Assembly: GCA_022925895.1 (NCBI GenBank) | Contig: JAKSYS010000089.1 | Location: forward strand, 62,001 to 126,000 | Direction of reading: 5' to 3' | Length of the DNA stretch: 64,000 nucleotides | Origin: Fragilaria crotonensis | Taxonomy: Eukaryota; Bacillariophyta; Fragilariophyceae; Fragilariales; Fragilariaceae | In this document: piece after piece, positions 10,119 through 20,539 of the stretch | How the letters are laid out: each line of letters opens with the position of its first letter | Position numbering within the stretch: the first letter of the stretch is position 1 | The notes under the pieces: model-generated | Seen by the model: only the letters and a program-made list of their open reading frames with translations | Databases searched by the model: none | Told to the model about the DNA's origin: nothing | Made by a program: the position numbers and the translations under genes

Positions 10119-11228
10119 ATGATGCTCCGAGAAGTACTTCGAAGTTTATTCGTTGTAACACTCCTTATCAGTGTCACCGCCGCAGAACGCAGCTTCGTTT
10201 GTGGCGATGGATACGAAGTTGGAAGTCCTTCTGTCATTCTGAACAGCTGTCCTGGGCTCTCAGGGTCACCATGTACATGCATCGGCCTTGAGTTTGCTGG
10301 ACGTCAAGGGTTAATTCCAGTCGGCCAGTACTCCATCGTTCTATCACTGATTTTTGAGGCATGTAATTGTCAGGAAATCACTATTCATTACGTATGGTTG
10401 CCATCTTTTTACCCCAGATTCAGTTCAGATTCACTTCGTTCCGCAACCCGTGCCCGAGTTCTTGCACAAGCATCACAAGATGAAGGAGGACCAAATTTTG
10501 CTTATTTGCTCATCCTCATTCCCATGTTCTGCATCATTGGTTGCCTCATTGACTACTTGGCCGGGGCCCCTGTTTGCTGTGGATGTTTTTTCAACGTTGC
10601 AGAAAGGCGCCCAAACTTGCCGTCAAATCCTGTCTCAACACCGATATCGTCGATTGAAGATGCAGCACCGACATCATCGATTGATAATGCTCGATCGCGG
10701 CGCCCCCTTATTTTGGCAACACTTTTTCCAAAAGAAGGCCATAAGGTAAGCATGATTACCCCGCTCGTAGATGTTGGAGGCACGTGTCGTGCTCCATCTC
10801 ACGCGTGTTCCTCAATTTGTTGCCTCTCAAGCTGGAAGGAAGCGGACCCCCAGATGGGCATGGTAGCTTGAAATACAACTCCCAATCAAAACGCTATGTG
10901 TTTTGTGAGGATGCCCCAGACGCTACCGCGTGTTCCATTTGTCTGGAAGTTCTTGGTACGACGCCTATTTACATCCCTTCGCTGCTTTATGCACCTGTTG
11001 TCAATCAAGTATTCACCTGCATTCTCATTTTTTGTTGCAGTACCTGCGGATGACTCAGTGACCGGTTCGTGTTCACATGTTTACCATCGCAAGTGTATCA
11101 TGAATTGGTTGCATGGTGATCACGATAAATGTCCGAATTGTCGACAGCCAATGTGGGATCCCGAAACCTACAAGATTATTGACCAAAGCATCCAGGCTCA
11201 ACAGAGTAACAGCTCATTCGTAGTATGA
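10119..11228 (+). CDS. signal peptide-TM-RING-H2 protein (putative membrane E3 ubiquitin ligase), copy 2
   Basis: Three exons, 10119-10745, 10832-10955 and 11041-11228, join in frame to 312 residues. Introns have GTAAGC...CTCAAG and GTACGA...TTGCAG borders. The first 22 residues form a signal peptide (MMLREVLRSLFVVTLLISVTAAE), followed by a Cys-rich luminal part (CPGLSG..CTC). A TM helix (YLLILIPMFCIIGCLIDYLA) lies near residue 130, then a Ser-rich linker and a C-terminal RING-H2 finger: ACSICLE, then C-S-H-V-Y-H-R-K-C and KCPNC. This is the C-x2-C...C-x-H-x2-H-x2-C...C-x2-C pattern that binds two zincs and recruits E2 enzymes. Topology suggests a secretory-membrane E3 with a cytosolic RING. 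Target unknown. Confidence 0.88.
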
Positions 11229-11700
11229 TTGAGACGAGTTAGTTCCGACCAATTGGGAGTTTGCAGCGCGATATCATCAGGTGAACATGCCGCATGATTG
11301 ATCTGCAGAGTCCCAACGGAGGGTCAGGTGACTTTGCGAAGGAGATGCACAGGCATGAGTTACATCAAGTTTCCAACGTCCTGACGAGGAACGAGGACAA
11401 TGCTCATGGCTGCAAATCATGAGGCGATGAGAGATACGTCTAATCCACGTTTCGTAGCCCTGTGAATTATATCAGCCTTGCCCTGACTGTTATCATCGGC
11501 CTTGCCCTGACTGTTATCATCGGCCTTGCCCTGACAGTGATACAGCCTACAAGTACTTGATTTCAAGGACTTCCGTCTTTACATCTTCCAAAGCAATTCA
11601 AACGTAGGGTCAACGTTTGCACCCCGCGTTGACACTGTCAAAAGCATACAATCGACAAGGAATTTCTTCCATTTGCAACGTGGCGAGGGAGAAATGAGAA
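11229..11700. other. spacer of unit 2 with short minisatellite
   Basis: No gene is seen. At about 11470-11540 a 24-25 bp unit containing CGGCCTTGCCCTGACTGTTA is present about 2.5 times. The stretch 11570-11680 repeats 7250-7350 and marks the end of the duplicated block. Confidence 0.6.
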
Positions 11701-11740
11701 GAACGGGAATTCTAGGTGATACCAACTGCCCACCACGGTC

Positions 11741-11882
11741 ATTCTAGGTGATTTGTCACCTAGAATACCGGGGATGATCGATCAGAAAAAAAATCCGTGC
11801 GTAGAATATTGGGTACAGGTGTACCAGGCTTTTTTTCTTCCCTGGAAGAAAAGGGTATTCTAGGTGACATATCACCTAGAAT
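11741..11882. other. hairpin cluster with two ATTCTAGGTGA palindromes
   Basis: Two 26-bp inverted repeats with identical 11-base arms (ATTCTAGGTGA...TCACCTAGAAT) lie at 11741-11766 (loop TTTG) and 11857-11882 (loop CATA). A lone half-site is at 11709-11719. Between them are GGTACA-GG-TGTACC (11812-11825) and TTTTCTTCC-CT-GGAAGAAAA (11833-11852). A related TTCTAGGT...TCACCTAGAA pair occurs near 14154-14177. The function is not evident; it may be the end of an unrecognised foldback element. Confidence 0.7.
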
Positions 11883-12276
11883 TGACACAACATTTTTTCA
11901 TACACCATTCAAAAGTCAGTCGATCTTCGATTTTTTTCTACGTCTGCGTATTCACCGCCTGAATCACGAATAAACAACACCACCACAATGGATCAGTAAG
12001 GTTTGGGTTCTACTTTCTACTCCAACAGTACCGATACGGAGCCCTGGACTACAGTACAGTACTGCGGTAGTAAACTACCGGTAGTATTGTACTCCGAGTG
12101 GCACTATGCAGTGCAGTATCTTTGTCGGCTATTGTAGTACTGCTACAGTACTGCCGGTAGAGTACGAATGCTGCACTAAACACTCGTACTCGGAGTTTCA
12201 GTACCACAGTAGCGTGTCCACTACTACCCTGCTGGTTTGATATTGCTAACAGTGACTAGATGCAGGGATGGACTGG
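11883..12276. other. gene-free, GTAC-rich stretch
   Basis: No coding region is supported. From about 12020 to 12230 the tetramer GTAC occurs about nine times, embedded in TACTG/CAGTA strings, far above chance. Confidence 0.5.
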
Positions 12277-12499
12277 GAGGCCGTGTATGTCCCCTAATCG
12301 AGCCGATCGAGCGTTTCTAAAAAAATCAACTTTATAAATTATATTGCAAGTTAAGTTACACATCAACTTTACCTACGAATCTCAGACTGCTCCTCTGAGG
12401 ATAGAAATACCGGACACTGTACCAGTACTAAGTAGAACTCAGTACTCCCGTACGCTACTGCAGGTCATGGCCGGCTCGATTAGGGACATACACGGGCTC
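12277..12499. mobile_element. small MITE with 24-bp TIRs (CCGTGTATGTCCC)
   Basis: The left end 12281-12305 starts CCGTGTATGTCCC(C)TAATCG. The right end 12472-12495 is its inverse, differing by one inserted C; a few outer bases (GGAG) also pair. The 220-bp body has no coding capacity and is AT-rich on the left, GTAC-rich on the right. Superfamily and target duplication are not clear. Confidence 0.8.
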
Positions 12500-14333
12500 C
12501 GGAAACAAGATCAACACTGAAAGCCATGACAGGGTCTCTAAGGTACCATAGCTATCATTGACAGAAGGCTTTGGGACGTGCAGGATAATTTAATTACCCT
12601 TACAACCTACTGTTAGAAGAGAAATGATCTATGGAACACCTTTTTGGATTTTGTCGATTCGACTTCTTGAGACCATATGAGAAGCACATTTTGAAGAGCT
12701 TTTCAAGTGGTTATTGCTGAAGAATTCTGGGTGATGTAAATTTTTTAAAATGCATATTAAAGATAAGCAACAATACAAAGAACCAGGAAACAGTGGAGGT
12801 AAGTATGGCTGTACTGCTCCTGTCCTTTAACTTGGTTCTGCCAATGTTAAGAAAAGTAAATAAAGGTAAATTAAAGGTAATCCTGTATCTTGTTTATAGT
12901 GCACATTCAACAGAACCAAACATTGATGCGCCAGATTTTGTGATTCATTGTTCCTATCAATCTGACTTGGTCTCACCATGGTAAGTCGCATGATGTTGGA
13001 GGCAGACACCAGCCACATGTTCATTGCTTTATACTACTTCCTCACTTACTAGTAGACATGCTCCTCATTTACTTACCTAGTTCATATGGCCTCAATGAAT
13101 CAACATCTTGGCGTGGTAGTTCAAAGATACAACACAGCTCTCAAGCAGGTGAAAAAATCATCATGCCATCCAATGTCTTCACTTCCATGACAAGTAAAGG
13201 GCTCATACCTGGTTTTGTAGAAAATACTGGATGCATGAGCCCCTGGAACTAACAGTTCTCAAGCTAAATGCAATTTGTGTCCGACAATAATTGGTCAGTT
13301 CAATTGGGGGGGGGTGCTTGTTGCCAATCAGCAACAATTTATAATCTCCATGCAAACTCTCACATTCCTTTCATTTAGTAAAGTAAAGGGAACTGATATA
13401 CCATTACTATGTGATGATCAGATTCATCATCATAACTAACTGCAACTCCTGGCGGCTAAAGTTTGCTCAATTCACTCAGGCAGGGCAGCTATTGCTGCTG
13501 AGCTCAACTAGTACCTTCCTCATCTTTTCTATTATTGAAAGGCACTTGTTTGTCTGAAAACCATGGGAAGGAACATGCATTGTTGCAATTAAGCCCAAAG
13601 ACCAACACAATGCTGGTGAATCTGTTACCATTTACAATGCTATGTATGGGCATCTTTTCCCTTTTCGATTAGTTTTCCCCTTTTTAGTTTCTGACTAGTC
13701 AATCTAACTGGCATTTCAACATACTAGGGCTTTTCAGGCATTGAATCACCTGGTTTTCTAGGGCATTGGGGTTTTATTATAATCCTAGAACAGCTGATTC
13801 GGTGAAAAATTGTTTGCAGTGTCTTGCTAAGAGCTAGAATTGTGCTGGAGTACCAGTAATGTAGTACCTTGTACCATGAGCTACAGCATTACCGTATTAC
13901 TGGAGTTCTGTACTCCAGCAAGTACTCAACACGCAGTATTGTACTACGTTGTACAAGGTACTGTACTTGGGCATCGCGTCGGTTACATGTCGTTCTCTGC
14001 CCATAAAGCACTGGAGTAGGAGAATTCCGTTGTACTTGTACTCCAGTACGAGTTGCGAGTTGCGAGTACAACTCCTTGTACTCTTGTACGCGACGAGGGT
14101 GAAGATTGCCCATCCGTGACAGAATGTGCGTATGTAGGGTTTGTACCAGCATTTTCTAGGTTGCGAATCACCTAGAAAACCGGTTGTGAAACAGAAGAAA
14201 ATGCTATCAACCGCCTCTCTAGGTCTCTGTAGGCGGCACCAAAGCGTTTACGTCCCAGTCTCCGTTTTACAGTAGCATATACTGTACAGTACTTACCCTA
14301 CGGTATTCTGCACACACGCGTCCATGAGGTGAG
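12500..14333. other. gene-poor interval
   Basis: Only short open frames without family resemblance are present (for example 12793-12984 and 13058-13252). A run of nine G lies near 13305. From 13850 to 14130 the sequence is again dominated by GTAC/AGTACT strings. I see no gene. Confidence 0.5.
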
Positions 14334-14854
14334 CAGGAAGGTCCGGCAATACACGCTTAGTCGTGAATCAAGGTCGAATTCACGCTGGCCGGAGGCGAAA
14401 ATCATTTCCGTTCTGTGTCTGGCTGGTGCTAAACTGGTTATGCCAGCGTCATCGTCGTTTTGCTGACACTTGCTGACGAAAAGACAGATCTGCTGACATC
14501 CGCTGACAAAAAACGAATTTGCTGAGGTCTGCTGACGAAATTCGAATCTGCTGACATTTTCTGACATATGATGACGAAAACGAGTTTTTTCCAGTACAAA
14601 AGCTACGGTGATGCTGACATCTTCTGACGTTTGCTGACGAGAATCAAGTTTGCTGACATTTGCTGACGAAAAGCAAATCTGCTGACATTTGCTGACGAAA
14701 AAGAAAACTGCTGACATTTGCTGAACCTTGCCAGCTCGAATGATACGACAAAGATCCTAACAAGCTCTCATCACGCCGGCCGGTCATTGGCTGGCGCGCA
14801 CAGCCTTACGGTACATCTGTTAATCGCGAAACGTGCTTGGGCCGGACCTTCCAG
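14334..14854. mobile_element. hAT-like element A, second copy, inverted
   Basis: A complete 521-bp copy of the element at 3339, in opposite orientation: CAGGAAGGTCCGGC at 14334-14347 and GCCGGACCTTCCAG at 14841-14854. The internal minisatellite (GCTGACATTTGCTGACGAAA units) and the GCCAGCCAATGACCGGCCGGCG block are shared. No clear flanking duplication is seen, so the insertion is older or its flanks have drifted. Confidence 0.85.
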
Positions 14855-15373
14855 GGGGAATCTTGTGAACGTCGCTGTATCTCTTTTGGAGGGAAGACGT
14901 AGTTTGTCATACTATATGATATAAAATCTACGCATGGAAAGTTGGATTACACAATTACAATTTCCGTTTCACACATACTACTACTAGGGACTGCATCGGT
15001 AGTTGCTTATGTGTTATATCATACTCTAGAGTAGAGCACTACCGAAAGTCATTTCGTACTTCATCATTCATCAGTCATCAGTCATCAGGCATCCAACGTT
15101 TGATTATGCCTTGCACGCAGATGCACCTAGGTCACGGACCTGGTTTTATGTACCGTACGAAAGTGTGAGCATGTTTGCCGTATGTGCAAAATTCAATCGG
15201 TTTAGGTCATCCTTGCCCTCCGCCGTGCACCAGAGTCATGGCAGTCCTGAGAAATCACGTCGACAAACACCTGCTGCCAATTTTGCTTCTTGATGCATCT
15301 GCCCGCCGTATCCATTTAATCGATTGTCGAGAGCAAGTACGACAAAGTTTTTCGTCTCTAATTCACAAGCAGC
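14855..15373. other. upstream region of the LRR gene
   Basis: No gene is seen. It contains CATCAGTCATCAGT-type short repeats near 15060-15090 and presumably the LRR gene promoter, but no motif can be assigned. Confidence 0.4.
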
Positions 15374-18159
15374 ATGGACTCAAATCCTGGCAGACCAAAG
15401 AAGGATGGTAGCTCGAAATCGAAGAAGAAAAAAGACAGATCAAACAGATCTGAACCTTCCAACGACGGCGAAGGTCTAGCTTCTGCAGTTGATACGCTTT
15501 TCCCTTCCTTTGATGCGCCTCCACGTCGCACATCCTCTCGCGCTGAAGATGGTAAGAAGCCAGCGGCCTTTCCACAAACTGACACCCTCAATCAGATGGA
15601 ACAAGATGTGTTGGAAAAATCTCGAGCGTCAGCGGCTCGCCAGAGTGGTACTGTCGCTGGTGTTGGGCGTGTTGTTCAGTCGAGACCCATGTCGTCGTCA
15701 ATGGCTTCCGGTACAGCTCGCGCTTCAGGACTCAATCAACTCGAGGCCGACCTCATGATCAAGAATCGAGCTCGTTCGTCAGGTCCTGCCACTGCGGTGG
15801 GAGCACTACAAGGACAAGACCTTTCCCAACGGAATATTGGAGCCAGGGCAGCTCTAGGAGGGTCTCAACAAGGTAAAGAAGCATCTGCCAGCGCTGGTGG
15901 TCGCACCTCTAGATCGTCGCTTCGGAACCTCGAACAAGGCGTTGCTGCCAAGACGCAAGGCTCCAGAACGGACAGTACTTCCAGTTGTTCTCCATCTCGT
16001 CTTCAACAAATGGAGGATGATGTCGTTGCCAAAACGCGGTCACGTTCCTACGTCTCTGACCCGAATCCGTTGTCAAACAGTATGCGTGCTGATTCGACGC
16101 AACGCTCCTCAATGAGCGAACTGGAAGATGAAATTGTTGCCAAGCGTCGAGCACAGCCATCCTCGTTGGCATCGTCAACGTCAAGCGCTTCCGCTAGGGG
16201 AAAGGCAACAGCTGCTGCTGCTGCGTCGCTAGGGTCTCCACTAGGTGACCTTGATGAAAGTGACTTTCGTGATGAAAATGGTGACGACGAATACTTTAAC
16301 CAACAGAAGAAAGCGGCAGCGTCTCAGCCAGATGATCGACCTGGCCCTGACACACGTCACGATGGATTCGGGGATGCGTCGCCGAGCACACCAGCCGCCC
16401 TCGACAATGACCTTCGCTCAGAACCTAGCAGTCAGCATCAAGGAGGTCGCACAATTCAAGAGTCGGCTCCCGCTTCTGAAGCATTTTCTGGGGATGAAGA
16501 AGCAAATGGAATTCAAGCTTTCGTGGCCGACCAAGGCGTCGTCGATGCCTTTGGCGTGGCTGTGGTTATGAGCGATGAGGAACTGGAGCTTTACGAACAA
16601 AGGCGTTCCCGTCGATACATGTGTTTCGGAATTCTTATATTCTTCGCTCTGGCCGCCGGGATTGTCACGGCGGTCGTCTTGACTGTTGGAAAGCCGATGC
16701 CGGCTCCCATTGCTGTGCCGACCAGTGTCCCCTCGGATATCCCCTCCATGGCGCCGTCCTCAGCCCCCACGACGACTCGTCTGGATGCGTGGTTGGGCGC
16801 ACTGCAGCAAATTTCGTCTCCGGAGGCGTTGACGAATCGAACGTCTCCTCAATATCGAGCCGCGGTGTGGGTCTCGGACGAAGATGAACTTCAACTTGAT
16901 GTTGGTTCCGCTCGTGGCATTCAGCGATACGCTCTGGCCGTGTTCTACTTTGCTCTCGGTGGTGACGATTGGATTCAATGTGGACGCACGGATCCGTTAT
17001 GTGGTGGTGACATTGACGACCGACCTTGGCTGTTGGGCACTGAAAACGAGTGTGATTGGTTGGGTGTAGATTGTGACCTTTCGAACAATGTCGTCAATTC
17101 CATCTTCTTTGCTCGACAGCTGGGTAACGGTTTGAATGGTAACCTTCCGGAAGAGATTGTCCAGCTTTCGGAACTTAAATCCATTATCATTCAACGCGAC
17201 GAATTGAAGGGTACCTTGCCGACCTTCCTTGGGAAATTGACGAAGCTGCAGGCATTGTTCATGTTTGATTGTAAGCTCGAAGGAACGATTCCAACCGAAT
17301 TGTTGATTGGAGCCTCTCTTCTGGGAACGATTCATTTCGGAGAAAATATGCTCACGGGAACCATCCCAACGCTTGTTGGAAATTTACCGCTTCAAACTCT
17401 TGATCTCGGTGAAAACATTTTGAAGGGAAAGATCCCATCCGAAATTGGAAGGCTCTCCATGTTGAGTAAGTTGGTCACGTGTTTCTATGCTTGCTGGTCA
17501 AAAGCAACTTGATGCTTACAAACGCTTGTTTCGAATTTCGCAGCATACTTGGAGCTTTTCGACAACAGGCTTACCGGCACCATTCCTAGTGAACTCTACC
17601 TCGCGTCGTCGTTGACTCGTATCCGCCTTCAAAACAACTCACTTTCGGGTACTTTAGGCTTTCAAGTCGGCCAGTTGCCAGGCCTTGAAGAACTTCGTCT
17701 TGGATCCAACTCATTGAAGGGGTCAATCCCGTCCGCATTTTACTCCTTGCCCAGCATGGTCGATTTCCGCTGCGAGGACAATCAACTCACTGGGCAGCTC
17801 TCGAGTTCCATCGGAAAGCTGAATAACACATTGCGGAGAGTTTATCTTGCAAACAATCGAATGACAGGTCCGCTACCCATTGCAGCGCTCGAGTCTTTGA
17901 GTTATCTGAGTAAGTGTCTTTACTCCACGCTGTATCGTGCCGTTGTCCTTGCACTCACGCTCACTCGCATTTTTTCGTTTTATTCTACTACTTCGTGCCA
18001 GATGAATTGATATTGAATGGAAATGATTTCAGTGGAACCATTTCCAAGGCATTGTGCGATTCGAAAAGTCAAGGCCTTTTCTTTGACTTGCAGAATTTGA
18101 CTGTGTCACCTCGGGTAAGGTGTGATGCTGTTCCAGGGTGTTGCGACTTGATCAATTAG
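15374..18159 (+). CDS. diatom-type transmembrane leucine-rich repeat protein
   Basis: Three exons, 15374-17465, 17544-17909 and 18002-18159, join in frame to 871 residues with GTAAGT donors and CAG acceptors. The N-terminal ~410 residues are Ser/Ala-rich and contain five copies of a helical motif of the form LxxLExDvxaKxRa (for example LNQLEADLMIKNRARS, MSELEDEIVAKRRAQ). A single TM helix follows at about residues 415-438 (CFGILIFFALAAGIVTAVVL). Then comes an ectodomain with a cap typical of diatom LRR proteins (YFALGGDDW, CDWLGVDCD) and about ten plant-type LRRs (LxGxIPxxxGxLxxL). There is no kinase domain. Such proteins are assumed to be surface receptors or adhesion proteins; ligand unknown. 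The 3' end converges on the mTERF gene. Confidence 0.9.
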
Positions 18160-18511
18160 GGAAATAATGATAATAAGAGGGAACTATATGACTTTGTATT
18201 ACGACACGAGTTAAAAGCATGAGCGTCACAATGATGGAATCGAGGATGTTCTAGCAATACTCATATTTGTTGGAATGGCACAAGGGAGTAGTTGCATTTC
18301 GATGAGAGCTTAGACGCGCCATTCCACTACCAACGCTTTCACTACCCCTTTTTCGACGTTAACGACCACGACGAAGACTGCATCATGAGCCTGATTTGTT
18401 GGATTAGATCGGTGAGTCAGAAAGTGGGTACATGAGGAAACATGGGATACAGTTGGTGAGGGTGAACAAACCAATTTTTTGAAGCAACGTTGGCATACTG
18501 ATATTGGAATC
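18160..18511. other. intergenic region between convergent genes
   Basis: About 350 bp hold the 3' flanks of the LRR and mTERF genes. No motif or repeat of note is seen. Confidence 0.5.
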
Positions 18512-19681
18512 TTACCATTCTTGGAATTTGGAATCAGTCATACTCATGAGATATGCGGGAGCGTACGCAAAGGAAATATCCAGCTCGTCCATTTGCTCCA
18601 ACCGGGGTCGAATGCGCTTGGTGAGACTGTAGGCTAGGAGTGCTGGTTGGTAGAGGACAAAATCTCGCAATTGATCCGCCGATAGATGGGTCTGCAGAAA
18701 TGAAATCGTTGGTCGGAGGTTGTCCTCTATCGATAATCCCATAATTTGAGGATAGGTTTCAATCACCGATTCCGTCTCTTCTCTGGTAAGATCTAGGGAG
18801 TCCTGTACGAAGGCAAACTTGAGTTCCAACAAATCGGTCGACAACCATAACAAAGGAGGATAATGGGTCACAAGCTGCTTGGCTGTTGGAATGTCAAGAA
18901 ATTCTTCCAGGTACGCCAGTTTGGGTTTCAGAACGGTTTCTACGGAATGCGTCAAGACCTGTGGGTATTTCAGGAGAACTCGCTCCCAACGAGTGCCGCC
19001 AAGCGACTGAAGAAAGGTCACGCCGGGTTGAATACGTCCTGGAACGCTGTATGTAAGTATGGTGGGCCAACGTTTGACCATGGCTCGGACATCCACGAGT
19101 GGAAGCAAATAGTTGACAACTTCTTCGAAACGTTGAATTTTGTAGGAAAACAATTTTGGCTGGGACAAGACGATCTTGTTGATTTCCTCAGCGGAGAAGT
19201 TGAACGTGGATTCAAGGAAGAACAAAAGCTGTCGAACACGTTTGCGCGACAAGCATTCTTTCGAAAACTTCTTTCGAAACTGATCCTCGGTGATACATGC
19301 TCTAGTTGTGAGGAGAAACTTGGTGGTACGCAATCGTTCCGATTTCAAGGCTTGCGCTAGGAGATAGGGATGGCGCTCCAAAGTTGCCTGCATTCTTGGT
19401 ACTTTCCCCATCGATCTGGTCCACTCGTATAAATCCATCTGGTTGAGGGCTTGACGAAGTTCCTGGCAGGAATCTACTGATCGCACCATCGCTTCAGTAG
19501 GAGCAAGCTTGAACTCTTTGACCAGGGTGGCAACCGACACGTCGGTATCAGCATGTGAAACTATATTTGCAAGGCATTTGCTCCGACCTCTGAGTGCTTT
19601 CCAACGAGAATCGATGAAGGATCCACAAAGGAAGCAAATGAACAGATAATGAAGGCCAACACGGTTCATGCCACAAGCCAT
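18512..19681 (-). CDS. mTERF-family organelle protein
   Basis: An intact 389-residue frame from the ATG at 19681. The body from about residue 100 consists of repeated helix-turn-helix units with the mTERF hallmark of a proline followed by hydrophobic residues: LLKYPQVLTHSVETVLKPKL, VTHYPPLLWLS, IETYPQIMGLSIEDNLRP, VLYQPALLAYS. About six to seven repeats are visible. mTERF proteins bind organellar nucleic acid and act in transcription termination, splicing or ribosome biogenesis. The hydrophobic N-terminus (YLFICFLCGSFI then SRWKALRGRSK) could be a signal peptide plus transit peptide to a complex plastid, or mitochondrial targeting. No introns are needed. Confidence 0.88.
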   Translation of the reverse strand: MACGMNRVGLHYLFICFLCGSFIDSRWKALRGRSKCLANIVSHADTDVSVATLVKEFKLAPTEAMVRSVDSCQELRQALNQMDLYEWTRSMGKVPRMQATLERHPYLLAQALKSERLRTTKFLLTTRACITEDQFRKKFSKECLSRKRVRQLLFFLESTFNFSAEEINKIVLSQPKLFSYKIQRFEEVVNYLLPLVDVRAMVKRWPTILTYSVPGRIQPGVTFLQSLGGTRWERVLLKYPQVLTHSVETVLKPKLAYLEEFLDIPTAKQLVTHYPPLLWLSTDLLELKFAFVQDSLDLTREETESVIETYPQIMGLSIEDNLRPTISFLQTHLSADQLRDFVLYQPALLAYSLTKRIRPRLEQMDELDISFAYAPAYLMSMTDSKFQEW

Positions 19682-20203
19682 AGAACTGTCAGATCGACTT
19701 CCACATCTTCAACACTCTGGAACACCGGGACAAGGCCTGATTTATGTTTGCATACAATTTCTATATTGTGTATGAAAATTGTTACTGGAGAATCATTTTG
19801 GATGCGTGATGCGTGTATCAAATCGGTGGTACCTGGTAGAGATTAGAGACTCTACACGTACTACAAGTATGAACATACTTGTACCGTATCATACTCCTAC
19901 TACGGTAAAATATAAGAGATTTAGGCTTTTACGAGCTCGGAGGCCACATTGTATAAGAAAACCTTATTTTTTGCATGAGTCCCGGAAGTACTCCTCATAT
20001 CTTTTAGCGGTGGTATTGCGCGTAATTTCTCAGTCACACGAGTCACGAGCGGTACGCTTGAAAAAGTATAAGACTTCGAGCTCTTCGTCTTATACTTTTC
20101 CGGAGGGAGTAGGTACGAACGAGTACTCGCTATTCGGCAACATTAGGCTTTTGCACGGTACTGGAGTACTTGGTCTGCTACTACTATCGGTAGTACAAAT
20201 ACC
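19682..20203. other. intergenic region with two strong inverted repeats
   Basis: A perfect 10-base-arm palindrome, TACAAGTATG-AA-CATACTTGTA, lies at 19862-19883. A 13-base-arm inverted repeat, AAAAGTATAAGAC...GTCTTATACTTTT, lies at 20062-20099. No gene is supported. Confidence 0.6.
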
Positions 20204-20499
20204 GTCAGCGGCAGCGGAGCAGACGGTCCCTCATCATCACACACGCACGCAGACGGACCACAGCACCCGAATAACGCAAGTCGGCCAACAGAAGTCTACG
20301 TGGATACGGAAAATGCTACATACGTGGGAGCACCAAAGATTCTGACCTCTGAACGGAACGTAATGCACAGGTCTCATTGTACGTCGAAGCTTCGGTTCAA
20401 CCGACACGACTTCAAGAACCCACCGACGCTCGCGGAACCTGCATCCAGCCAGGCATCGCGAGACGGTGGCACCAACCAATAGCAGATAGTTGCTTTAAG
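20204..20499 (+). repeat. A1 split direct repeat
   Basis: A 296-bp left terminal repeat beginning GTCAGCGGCAGC and ending TTGCTTTAAG. It is repeated almost exactly as A2 at 26183-26475. Confidence 0.92.
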
Positions 20500-20539
20500 T
20501 TCAATCGGTCGGGCACAACGGAACCCGTCAGAGCCGAGT

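Larger units (their letters stand above)
1..11690. repeat. tandem segmental duplication of a three-gene block
   Basis: Two head-to-tail units carry the same genes in the same order and orientation: ApaG-domain gene (+), epimerase-like gene (-), RING-H2 gene (+), then a spacer. Unit 1 runs from the window edge to about 7.35 kb and unit 2 from about 7.36 kb to 11.69 kb. The spacer at 7250-7350 matches 11570-11680, which sets the unit boundary. Without the transposon insertions in unit 1 both units are about 4.2-4.3 kb. Nucleotide identity is high even in the intergenic stretches, so the duplication is recent. Confidence 0.93.

Noticed and set aside
11985-12010. ATGGATCA followed by GTAAGG, like a short first exon and donor site
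   Set aside because: No supporting downstream exon could be identified before the MITE at 12.28 kb; a single ATG plus GTAAG is too weak.
14298-14717. A 139-codon minus-strand open frame (SKCQQICFSSANVSK-like repeats)
   Set aside because: It is the translation of the element A minisatellite; no codon or family evidence of a protein.
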